Positions 45,964-52,824 of a DNA stretch of 64,000 nucleotides are shown piece after piece. Each line of letters starts with the position of its first letter. The first letter of the stretch is position 1. Below the pieces are notes generated by a model. That model was not told the DNA's origin. It was given only the letters and a program-made list of their open reading frames with translations, and made no database searches. The stretch is from Algoriphagus sp. AK58 (GTDB taxonomy: Bacteria; Bacteroidota; Bacteroidia; Cytophagales; Cyclobacteriaceae), in assembly GCF_014324365.1 (NCBI RefSeq), contig NZ_QEIG01000007.1:124001-188000 (forward strand). Direction: 5' to 3'. The translations under genes were made by a program, and so were the position numbers.

Positions 45964-47298
45964 TTACTTCATTTCCTCTTCTTTTACTTTATCTGCCCAA
46001 TTGAATCGGTCAGAAGGACTGAATTTCCAGGGAGAGAAGCTGGTTTCCATGTTTTGGAACATCGCATTCCATTGTGCGGGAGTGCCGGATTCCTCCATGG
46101 CCACGTATCGACGAAGCTGAAGAATGATGGATAGCGGGTCGATATTTACCGGGCAGGCTTCCACGCAGGCATTGCAGCTGGTGCAGGCATTGATCTCCTC
46201 TTTGGTGATGTAATCTCCCAAGAGGGACTTGCCATCTGCCAACCCAGGGCCACCTGCATCGATACTTTTTCCCACTTCTTCTGCACGGTCACGCACATCC
46301 ATCATGATTTTTCGGGGAGAAAGTTTTTTGCCAGTCAGATTGGCAGGGCATTCAGATGTACAACGGCCGCACTCAGTGCAGGAGTAGGCATTGAGTACAT
46401 TGATCCAGCTAAGGTCATTGATATCCTTGGCACCAAATCGTCCGATTTCCGCAGGAGGTTCGGCAGGATTTTCTACAGGGATACCCAGCATCATATTCAC
46501 TTCATTGGTAACCTCAGGCATATTTTGCATTTCACCCTTTGGCTTCAGATTGGAATACCAAGTATTGGGGAAAGCCAAGAAAATATGCAGGTGCTTAGAA
46601 TAGGTCACATAAATGGCGAAAGCCAAAATACCTACAATATGAAACCACCAAGCGAATCGCTCGATCGCCACCAAGGCCCCATCAGAAAACCCGTCGAACA
46701 ATGGCTGCAAAAAGCTGCTGAAAAACAAGGTGCCCAAAGCCACGTAGTGCTCGTCTCCTCTACCAGCCAAGATCTGGTCCGTGGCATTCATTGTCAGAAT
46801 GGCAAACATCAGGATAATTTCAATGACCAAAATCAGATTGGCATCCATAGCCGGCCATCCTTTGAGTTCAGGCTTGGTGAATCGCTCTACCTTCATCACA
46901 TTTCTGCGGATCAGAAAAGCCACACAGGAAACCAATACTGCCACTGCGAGGAATTCGAAGATATTAATCGCTAACGTATAGGCTCCTCCCAAAATCGGGG
47001 CGAATAGCCGATGAGTACCTAGGATTCCGTCCAGAACAAACTCCAGCACCTCCAGATTGATCACCAAAAATCCCACATAGATTAAAAGGTGTAGGAAGGC
47101 CGGAACAATCCGCTTAAACATTTTCTGCTGACCGAATGCTACCAAAAGCATGGTCTTCCAACGGTTTTCGGACTGGTCATTTCGGGTCTCAGCCTTACCG
47201 AGCAGGATATTCCTTCGAAGAAATTGAATCCTTTTGCTCAAAATATATCCCGCTACACCTAAAATCAGGAGAAAAGCGAGTTGGGGTAAAATGCTCAT
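45964..47298 (-). CDS. Membrane 4Fe-4S electron-transfer protein (HdrE/HdrC- or NarI-like plus ferredoxin domain)
   Basis: 444 aa. The N-terminal two-thirds carries about five transmembrane helices, with histidines that may bind heme (FKRIVPAFLHLLIYVG, FAWWFHIVGILAFAIYV). A cytoplasmic domain with two 4Fe-4S clusters follows: CTECGRCTSECPANLTGKKLSP and CTSCNACVEACPVNIDP. This resembles the cytochrome b plus ferredoxin subunits of heterodisulfide-reductase-like complexes. It is co-oriented with the CCG-domain gene, so electrons probably pass from quinol through the membrane to that partner. Confidence 0.88.
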   Translation of the reverse strand: MSILPQLAFLLILGVAGYILSKRIQFLRRNILLGKAETRNDQSENRWKTMLLVAFGQQKMFKRIVPAFLHLLIYVGFLVINLEVLEFVLDGILGTHRLFAPILGGAYTLAINIFEFLAVAVLVSCVAFLIRRNVMKVERFTKPELKGWPAMDANLILVIEIILMFAILTMNATDQILAGRGDEHYVALGTLFFSSFLQPLFDGFSDGALVAIERFAWWFHIVGILAFAIYVTYSKHLHIFLAFPNTWYSNLKPKGEMQNMPEVTNEVNMMLGIPVENPAEPPAEIGRFGAKDINDLSWINVLNAYSCTECGRCTSECPANLTGKKLSPRKIMMDVRDRAEEVGKSIDAGGPGLADGKSLLGDYITKEEINACTSCNACVEACPVNIDPLSIILQLRRYVAMEESGTPAQWNAMFQNMETSFSPWKFSPSDRFNWADKVKEEEMK

Positions 47299-47354
47299 AT
47301 TGATCTGATTAGCTAGTTTTATGAAAATTTGGGCTTATTTTTTTCTGAAAAGGG

Positions 47355-47385
47355 TTTGTGTGGAATATTCAATTTTCTACCTTTG
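47355..47385 (+). promoter_or_regulatory. Consensus promoter of tRNA-Phe (TTTG-N19-TACCTTTG)
   Basis: TTTG at 47355-47358 and TACCTTTG at 47378-47385 are spaced by 19 bases, a perfect match to the Bacteroidota housekeeping promoter. Transcription would start about 5-7 bases later, roughly 10 bases before the tRNA. Confidence 0.85.
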
Positions 47386-47401
47386 CAACACTTTAAACGA
47401 C

Positions 47402-47474
47402 GGTGATGTAGCTCAGCTGGTAGAGCATCGGACTGAAAATCCGTGAGTCGGTGGTTCGAGTCCACTCATCACCA
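47402..47474 (+). tRNA. tRNA-Phe (anticodon GAA)
   Basis: 73 nt. The acceptor stem GGTGATG/CATCACC pairs fully, and a GCTC/GAGC D stem is present. The anticodon loop CTGAAAA gives anticodon GAA, and the T arm has TTCGAGT. The discriminator base is A and CCA is not encoded. The outermost anticodon-stem pair is a T-T mismatch. It has its own promoter and terminator. Confidence 0.95.
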
Positions 47475-47477
47475 CGG

Positions 47478-47508
47478 TCCCGATCCCACAAGGATCGGGA
47501 TTTTTTTT
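47478..47508 (+). terminator. Terminator of tRNA-Phe
   Basis: TCCCGATCC (47478-47486) pairs perfectly with GGATCGGGA (47492-47500) around a 5-base loop and is followed by eight T. Its outer arms TCCCGAT/ATCGGGA resemble the palindromes in the tRNA-like array near 63 kb. The rest of 47509-47753 holds no recognisable gene. Confidence 0.9.
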
Positions 47509-47753
47509 GCCCTTCCCCCACGTTTGCTGCTCGTATCATTCCTTGGTTTTTCATGCCTGCCAAAATATAAAATAGTCTGCATGCATACTATCTTTCAATT
47601 TAATTTAAAATGAATCTACTTTTTTTAAGCCAAAATCCATAGATAAGCCTGTCCTTGTAACCTCAGGCTTTCGGAAATGGTTTTTTTGAAAAAAAGCCAA
47701 AAAAATCTTCAATCCCCTGTAACTTTTTGTTTGTTACTGCATCATCTTCCCGA

Positions 47754-48245
47754 ATGAAGTCATTTTTCGAAGCGCACATCTGGCCCCTGAGAGGTAGGTT
47801 GTATCGGATGGTCTACCTCTGGACCAAAGATCGTGACCTGTCCGAGGACTTGCTTCAAAATGTCTTCGCCAAAACTGTGGAGCGTCAGACGGAACTCCAA
47901 GTTCATCCAAATCTCGGTGGCTGGCTGGTCAAGAGCCTAAAAAACGAGACGCTGATGCATTTTCGAAAGACAAACAGGATGACTGGGTTGGAAGGAACAG
48001 ATGATATCCCTCAGTATGAATCCCACAGTTTGGAAAGTAGAGAACAGCATCAACTGATTTTCGCCTTAGTCGATCAGCTTCCTCAAAAGCAAAAAGAGAT
48101 CTTTCTGTTACGGGAAGTGGAAGAATTAAGCTACGAAGAGATTTCCCAGCAACTGGAAATCAGCCTGGATCAAGTCAAAATCAACCTGCACCGGGCGAGA
48201 AAAAGTGTCCGGGAAAAATTAATCAACCAAGGAATTACCCGATGA
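47754..48245 (+). CDS. ECF-type RNA polymerase sigma factor
   Basis: 163 aa from the ATG at 47754 (MKSFFEAHIWPLRGRLYRM). Sigma region 2 is the segment YRMVYLWTKDRDLSEDLLQNVFAKTVER. Region 4 is LPQKQKEIFLLREVEELSYEEISQQLEISLDQVKINLHRARK, a sigma-70 region 4 helix-turn-helix. It is the first gene of an operon with a membrane anti-sigma candidate (4-base overlap) and three exported proteins. It probably responds to an envelope signal and may control its own operon. Confidence 0.92.
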   Translation: MKSFFEAHIWPLRGRLYRMVYLWTKDRDLSEDLLQNVFAKTVERQTELQVHPNLGGWLVKSLKNETLMHFRKTNRMTGLEGTDDIPQYESHSLESREQHQLIFALVDQLPQKQKEIFLLREVEELSYEEISQQLEISLDQVKINLHRARKSVREKLINQGITR

Positions 48246-48676
48246 AAAGCAGAATCGAAGAGTTAATCGAAAAATATTGGGAAGCAGAAACCAGCCTGGA
48301 GGAGGAAAGGGAGCTTAAAGCCCTTCTAAAAGATGCAGAAGGATATGAAGCGGAAAAAGCTCTTTTTGGAATTCTTGAGGATTTCCAAAAAGAAATGCCT
48401 CAAAAAGTCAGCATCCCAAGACAACTACGAGGCCGAACCATCCGAATCCAGTGGTTGGGTTGGGCTGCCTCGATCGCGTTGCTGGTCAGTTCGGTCTGGA
48501 TTTGGCAGGATTATGAGAGACGAAGGCAGGAAGAAATTGCTTATCAGCAAGTCATGGAGGCCTTAGCCTTAATCCAAAATAACCTCTCCAAAGGTCAGGA
48601 ACAGCTGCAGCCGCTCAATGATCTAAGATACCTAAATACTACGAATCAGCTATTTCAAACAGTGCCTCAAAAATGA
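48242..48676 (+). CDS. Putative membrane anti-sigma factor
   Basis: 144 aa. The N-terminal acidic, helical cytoplasmic part (IEELIEKYWEAETSLEEERELKALL) matches the short anti-sigma type that starts with a YW.GETS-like motif. One transmembrane helix follows near residues 77-93 (WLGWAASIALLVSSVWIW), then a periplasmic helical tail. The start overlaps the sigma gene stop by 4 bases (ATGA) and its own stop overlaps the next gene. The assignment rests on context and topology. Confidence 0.78.
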   Translation: MKSRIEELIEKYWEAETSLEEERELKALLKDAEGYEAEKALFGILEDFQKEMPQKVSIPRQLRGRTIRIQWLGWAASIALLVSSVWIWQDYERRRQEEIAYQQVMEALALIQNNLSKGQEQLQPLNDLRYLNTTNQLFQTVPQK

Positions 48677-49218
48677 AAAAGATAATCATATTGTCCTTAT
48701 TGGTCTTCGGAGTTGGAATTAATGCTTTCGCTCAAGATGATGCAATCCAACGTTTCTTCTCCAAATACATGGAGGACGAGCGGTTTTCCAGAGTGTACAT
48801 TTCGCCCAAAATGATGCAGATGGCCGGAGGTTTCCTAAAAAACAATGCAGAAGGAGATAAAGACGCAGAACAACTTGGGGTATTGATCGCAAAAATTAAA
48901 GGCATTCGAATCCTTTCGTCCGAGGAAGTGAATGGGAAATCTCTATATACTGAGGCCTTGGGGACATTGACCAGAAACAAGTACGAAGAACTTATGGATG
49001 TGCAGGACAAAGGCAGCAGTTTGAAATTTATGATCCGGGAAGAGGGAGGGCTGATTCGCGAACTGACCATGGTTTCCGGAGATACCAAAAGCTTTTCGCT
49101 AATCTCCATGCTGGGAAGCTTCACCTACGATGACCTAAATATGCTAGCTGAAAAAACCAATATACCTGGCATGGAACAATACAATAAGGGCTCAAAAGGG
49201 CCAAAAGGACCAAAATAG
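48673..49218 (+). CDS. DUF4252-type exported protein
   Basis: 181 aa with a signal peptide (GINAFAQ). Segments FFSKYMEDERFSRVYISPKMMQMAGGF and GGLIRELTMVSGDTKSFSLISMLGSFTYDDL are typical of DUF4252 proteins, which sit next to ECF sigma factors in Bacteroidota. It ends in a Lys/Gly/Pro-rich tail (SKGPKGPK). The molecular role is unknown. It is coupled to the anti-sigma gene by a 4-base overlap. Confidence 0.82.
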   Translation: MKKIIILSLLVFGVGINAFAQDDAIQRFFSKYMEDERFSRVYISPKMMQMAGGFLKNNAEGDKDAEQLGVLIAKIKGIRILSSEEVNGKSLYTEALGTLTRNKYEELMDVQDKGSSLKFMIREEGGLIRELTMVSGDTKSFSLISMLGSFTYDDLNMLAEKTNIPGMEQYNKGSKGPKGPK

Positions 49219-49235
49219 AAACCAACTTCAAAACC

Positions 49236-49745
49236 ATGAAAGCTTATTTCCTTGTAATTTTTATTTGGGTAGCCAACCTCTCTGTGGGTTTCGCCCAGCA
49301 GAATCCTTATGAATCCCTCAAGTCCACTCTTGGTGATGATCAAGTGAACCCTTCGGTGCTTTTCCCACTGGAGATGGATGGGGTTAAAATTCTTGAAGCC
49401 AAAGTAGATTACCGTTTTCCTTTCGAAGAAGGAAAATCTGACTTGGTCATTTCCATGAATGAGTTTACCTCCATGGAAAGTGCTGTTTTCTTTTTTGAAA
49501 AGACAGATAAGATTAAACTCATCGAGGCATTTGATGCTGGTACAGCGGAAGGATTTACGGTTGATTTCGAGAAGAATGGTCCTCAGAACTTCTGCAGGCT
49601 AATTTCCAATAAGCAAAATCCTAATGAAGCCTACCTCTTGGTTGGAAATCTAAAGCAGGCCGAATTGCTCAAAATTGTTTATCCCAAGAATTCAAAAAAA
49701 ATGGTCCAATCCCTTAAAGTCAAACTTGAAAATAGCTTAAACTAA
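49236..49745 (+). CDS. Exported protein of unknown function
   Basis: 169 aa with a signal peptide (LSVGFAQQ). The mature part is mixed alpha/beta with no recognised domain (VDYRFPFEEGKSDLVISMNEFTS; FCRLISNKQNPNEAYLLVGNL). It lies between two DUF4252 genes in the sigma operon, 17 and 6 bases from its neighbours, and so probably acts in the same envelope response. Confidence 0.75.
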   Translation: MKAYFLVIFIWVANLSVGFAQQNPYESLKSTLGDDQVNPSVLFPLEMDGVKILEAKVDYRFPFEEGKSDLVISMNEFTSMESAVFFFEKTDKIKLIEAFDAGTAEGFTVDFEKNGPQNFCRLISNKQNPNEAYLLVGNLKQAELLKIVYPKNSKKMVQSLKVKLENSLN

Positions 49746-49751
49746 ACCACT

Positions 49752-50231
49752 ATGAAAAAACTTATTTTAACCTTGTCCATTTTTGCTTTTGCCTTCGCCG
49801 CTCATGCTCAAAGCAAAAGCATCGCCGCACTTAAAGACAAATACAAAACCAATGACGATTTCTTCCACATGGAGTTGGGAGGAAACTTCATGAACTTCGC
49901 AGACGGCTTTAAAATCAACATAGACAAAAACGATATGGCGACTATGGCCAAGTCCGTCGAAAAGCTCAATTTCTTCAGTCTTCCCGAAGGCTCTCAGGCC
50001 ATCGCAGAGTACAGAACCCTTCAGAAAGGATTAGAACGTGAAAATTACGATTTGCTGATGGAGGCATCAGAGGGCAAAAGTGGAGTTTTGATCTACGGAA
50101 AAGGAGCCCTTACACTTTCTGATCTTGTGATTTTGGTAGGGGATGAAAAAGAGGGCGATCTGGTTGTAGTAGAATTGAAAGGCAGCTTCACCCAAGAGAT
50201 GCTGGCCAAGGCAAAAAGCCAGTTAAACTGA
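49752..50231 (+). CDS. DUF4252-type exported protein (paralogue)
   Basis: 159 aa with a signal peptide (AAHAQ). KDKYKTNDDFFHMELGGNFMNFADGF and LVVVELKGSFTQEMLAKA match the DUF4252 pattern seen two genes upstream. It is the last gene of the sigma-factor operon, directly before a terminator. Confidence 0.8.
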   Translation: MKKLILTLSIFAFAFAAHAQSKSIAALKDKYKTNDDFFHMELGGNFMNFADGFKINIDKNDMATMAKSVEKLNFFSLPEGSQAIAEYRTLQKGLERENYDLLMEASEGKSGVLIYGKGALTLSDLVILVGDEKEGDLVVVELKGSFTQEMLAKAKSQLN

Positions 50232-50245
50232 AAAATCTGAATGGT

Positions 50246-50272
50246 AAAGGCCCGGATTTCGGGCCTTTTTTA
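50246..50272 (+). terminator. Terminator of the sigma/DUF4252 operon
   Basis: AAAGGCCCG (50246-50254) pairs with CGGGCCTTT (50260-50268) around a 5-base loop, followed by a T run. Confidence 0.9.
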
Positions 50273-50324
50273 TTGTTTTCTCTTCACTTTTGGAAAAAAC
50301 TTCATTTTTTTTTAATTCCATACA

Positions 50325-50455
50325 ATCGATTGCGAAAAAGGAATTTGCTAATTTGTTGTAGTGACATGATTTTATAAAATACATTTTTCACAAAATTAAA
50401 TTTTAATAAGCTCTTAAAAATCCAAACACATCAGCATCTGCTATCGATTGCGAAA
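50325..50455. repeat. 13-nt direct repeat ATCGATTGCGAAA in an AT-rich leader
   Basis: ATCGATTGCGAAA occurs at 50325-50337 and again at 50443-50455 in the 500-bp AT-rich gap upstream of the secreted protein at 50733. The repeat starts are 118 bases apart and both copies lie upstream of a consensus promoter. They could be regulator-binding sites. Otherwise 50273-50732 shows no gene. Confidence 0.5.
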
Positions 50456-50531
50456 TGATTTTATATTTTTTATAAAAAATTTACAATTTTATTGATGTTT
50501 CAGAAAAAATAAACCTGTTTTTTTGAAACTA

Positions 50532-50561
50532 TTGCAATTATGTTTCCGTTTGGTAACTTTG
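50532..50561 (+). promoter_or_regulatory. Promoter TTG-N19-TAACTTTG
   Basis: TTG at 50532-50534 and TAACTTTG at 50554-50561 are 19 bases apart, matching the Bacteroidota consensus. A transcript from here would have a leader of about 165 bases before the secreted protein gene at 50733. Confidence 0.75.
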
Positions 50562-50732
50562 TATTGTAATTCGAATTGCATCGAAGACCCTGTAGCCCAA
50601 AATTTCCCCCAGATGGAACAGTCCATCCTGTGGTTACATCAAATCTCAAAACCTATTTAAACTTCTTTCCTTGGAACTTATCCAAGCCATTATTCAATCA
50701 TTTATCACAACTTATTAAACCAACTAGAAAAA

Positions 50733-51302
50733 ATGAGAAAATTCATGACCATGCTTTTTGTTGCGGGGATCGCATCAGGAGCGTTTGCTTACAACGACGA
50801 AAAGACAGTAGAAATCAGACAGACTGAACCGGCTAAAGTAATGGTGGCTGTGGCAGAGGCGCCACAAGGTACGCTCACCGTTAAAATAACTGACGCTAAT
50901 AACCAGCTGGTATTAAGAGACCGGATCTTCAAATCTGAGGCTTTCGCCAAAAGATATGACCTTAATGCTCTTCCTGTAGGTCAGTACTCCATAGAGGTTT
51001 CTGATTTGAATGGAACCTTGAGAACAGCTACCGTGAACACAGAGGTTAGAACCAGGCCAGAGGTATTTTCTAAGGTGACTGCTCTTGGCGATAACCAATA
51101 CAGACTTGTGGTAGCAAATCTGAAAGCTCAGGATGTGACTGTACAGATCTTTGACGGAGACAAATTGATCCACACAGAAGTGGTGGATAATCCTCAAGGT
51201 CTTCACAAGGTTTACACCATTGACAGACCAGGTTTCCCGGATGCAATCAGCTTCAAGGTTTCAACAGCAACTGGCTTTTCCGCTTACGTAGCTTCCAAAT
51301 AA
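50733..51302 (+). CDS. Small secreted beta-sandwich protein
   Basis: 189 aa with a signal peptide (ASGAFAY). Two Ig/CNA-B-like beta modules are visible: residues about 35-105 (LTVKITDANNQLVLRDRIF...ALPVGQYSIEVSD) and 115-189 (YRLVVANLKAQDVTVQIFDGDKLIHTE...AISFKVSTATGFSAYVAS). They resemble the DUF3244/T9SS-like minimal domains of Bacteroidota, though it is too short to carry a separate cargo. It has its own promoter, a long leader and a terminator, which suggests a highly expressed monocistronic gene. Confidence 0.78.
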   Translation: MRKFMTMLFVAGIASGAFAYNDEKTVEIRQTEPAKVMVAVAEAPQGTLTVKITDANNQLVLRDRIFKSEAFAKRYDLNALPVGQYSIEVSDLNGTLRTATVNTEVRTRPEVFSKVTALGDNQYRLVVANLKAQDVTVQIFDGDKLIHTEVVDNPQGLHKVYTIDRPGFPDAISFKVSTATGFSAYVASK

Positions 51303-51320
51303 GCTAAACCAACTTCAGCT

Positions 51321-51357
51321 AAACCCCGCTCTGGTTTAACCTTGGCGGGGTTTTATT
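51321..51357. terminator. Bidirectional terminator between convergent genes
   Basis: AAACCCCGC (51321-51329) pairs with GCGGGGTTT (51345-51353) around a 15-base loop, with a T run downstream. It serves the secreted protein gene and overlaps the stop of the converging flavodoxin gene. Confidence 0.85.
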
Positions 51358-51931
51358 TTTCAATAAGGTCCCATTTCAGAGTCATCTCAGCGACTCTTTT
51401 CCCCAGCCCAAACGCTTTTTTCAAAAAGATTCCATCTATGGATTCTTTGGCAAATGGCCCTTCTCCAGTGATGGCAGAGGCTCCAAAAGCAGCTTCTACT
51501 TCCTCGCCACCCATCACAATCATCCCATGGATCAGCATGGACCGAAGTATGTCGATCAGGACACCTTCCTCACCAATAGAAATTCCCCCACCGGTAGAAA
51601 ATGCCGCCCCAATCTTGTCTTTCAAGGGGCTTCCTTCGAATGGCCAGGAATTGATGAATTCCTGCACAGCTGGAGCCATGTTGGCATTATAAACAGGGGA
51701 CCCTAGGATAATTGCCGAAGACTCGAGCAAATCCTTTTCTGTAACCTTTTCAATGGATAATAGCCTTGTTTCCACCTCTGAAACCGATTTGGCACCCTTT
51801 TCAATTTCCTCTGCCAATCGTTGGGTATTGCCGGACTGAGAATAATAGGCAATGAGTACCACCGGTTGATTTTGTGAGTGGACTTGATGGAGGAGTAGAA
51901 AAAAAAGAGAAATCGTCATAAAGCTCTTCAT
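51353..51931 (-). CDS. Exported flavodoxin-family protein
   Basis: 192 aa. Residues 1-19 are a clear Sec signal (MKSFMTISLFFLLLHQVHSQ). The mature part is a flavodoxin/WrbA fold: FMN phosphate loop YYSQSGNTQRLAEEI, SAIILGSPVYNANMAP and a GAAFSTGGGISIGEEGV loop that usually contacts the isoalloxazine. Flavodoxin-fold NAD(P)H:quinone reductases are normally cytoplasmic, so the exported form is unusual. It lies 3 bases after the SDR gene, probably in one operon. Confidence 0.82.
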   Translation of the reverse strand: MKSFMTISLFFLLLHQVHSQNQPVVLIAYYSQSGNTQRLAEEIEKGAKSVSEVETRLLSIEKVTEKDLLESSAIILGSPVYNANMAPAVQEFINSWPFEGSPLKDKIGAAFSTGGGISIGEEGVLIDILRSMLIHGMIVMGGEEVEAAFGASAITGEGPFAKESIDGIFLKKAFGLGKRVAEMTLKWDLIEK

Positions 51932-51934
51932 TGC

Positions 51935-52726
51935 CTACTTAGGGGTCATTTTGGTCACCAACTTCCGAATAATTGAGGGGAAATATTTTCCCAAAAACAC
52001 GACGACCTTGCCATGACCCGTGAATACCACGATTTTTTTGCGCTTTAAAATGGCTTTTACCATGACTTGGGCTGCTTTCTCGGTGGGCCACATTAGGTTA
52101 GCCGGCCGGGGATCGGGTCGATCGGGATGCAAGATGCCAGAATTATCTACCCTGGCAATATTGCTTTCGACAAATCCTGGATGGATGGTGGTGCAGCTTA
52201 CTCCGCTTCCCGCCAATTCCACCAAAAGTGATTCACCCATATTTTGTATCGCCGCTTTGGAAGCTCCATAAGCAGAAATTCCAGGATTAGGAACGAAGGC
52301 GGCCACACTCCCCACCAAAGCTAAACGCCCTTTGGTTTTTCTAAGATGGGGCAGGGCATACTTGCAGGTCATCGCCACACCGGTCACATTTACGGCAAAC
52401 TGCCGATTCCATTCCAGATCAGACAATTCCTCCATTTTTCCTATGACTCCAAAGCCTGCATTAGCCACTGCAATATCCAATCGCCCAAAATCCTCAATAA
52501 TTTGATCGACGCATGAGGCAACACTTGGAGTATCCATTACATCACAATAGTAGGCCTTGGCACGTCCACCATATGCTTGAATTTCCCGAACAACTTCTTC
52601 GAGCTTTTCCATTTGTCTAGCCGAAACAGCCAGAATACCGCCATGTCTGGCAAATTCCAGGGCCATTGCACGACCCAGCCCGGATGAGGCTCCAGTAATC
52701 CAAACTACCTTATCAGCGATATCCAT
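51935..52726 (-). CDS. Short-chain dehydrogenase/reductase
   Basis: 263 aa classical SDR. It has the nucleotide-binding motif TGASSGLGRAMALEFAR at residues 11-27, NAGFG, catalytic Ser in VGSVAAF and the YxxxK motif in YGASKAAIQN. The C-terminal end is basic and hydrophobic (GKVVVFLGKYFPSIIRKLVTKM), which may contact membrane. It resembles the SDR subfamily acting on lipids or fatty acids, but the substrate is not determined. It is upstream of the exported flavodoxin gene. Confidence 0.88.
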   Translation of the reverse strand: MDIADKVVWITGASSGLGRAMALEFARHGGILAVSARQMEKLEEVVREIQAYGGRAKAYYCDVMDTPSVASCVDQIIEDFGRLDIAVANAGFGVIGKMEELSDLEWNRQFAVNVTGVAMTCKYALPHLRKTKGRLALVGSVAAFVPNPGISAYGASKAAIQNMGESLLVELAGSGVSCTTIHPGFVESNIARVDNSGILHPDRPDPRPANLMWPTEKAAQVMVKAILKRKKIVVFTGHGKVVVFLGKYFPSIIRKLVTKMTPK

Positions 52727-52773
52727 TTTTCTCTTTGATCAAGCTTTCTCCTCAAGGTAATCAATAATAAAAA

Positions 52774-52805
52774 CAAAACCCCAATGAAGAGGCATTGGGG
52801 TTTTG
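52774..52805. terminator. Terminator between the SDR and the M14 genes
   Basis: CAAAACCCCAATG (52774-52786) pairs perfectly with CATTGGGGTTTTG (52793-52805) around a 6-base loop. On the minus strand it follows the M14 operon and a T-rich stretch continues after it. Confidence 0.85.
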
Positions 52806-52824
52806 TAAGCAGCAAACATAAAGG

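Noticed and set aside
50576-50827. 83-codon frame upstream of the secreted protein
   Set aside because: It overlaps the promoter leader and the signal-peptide gene in another frame and has no coding character.
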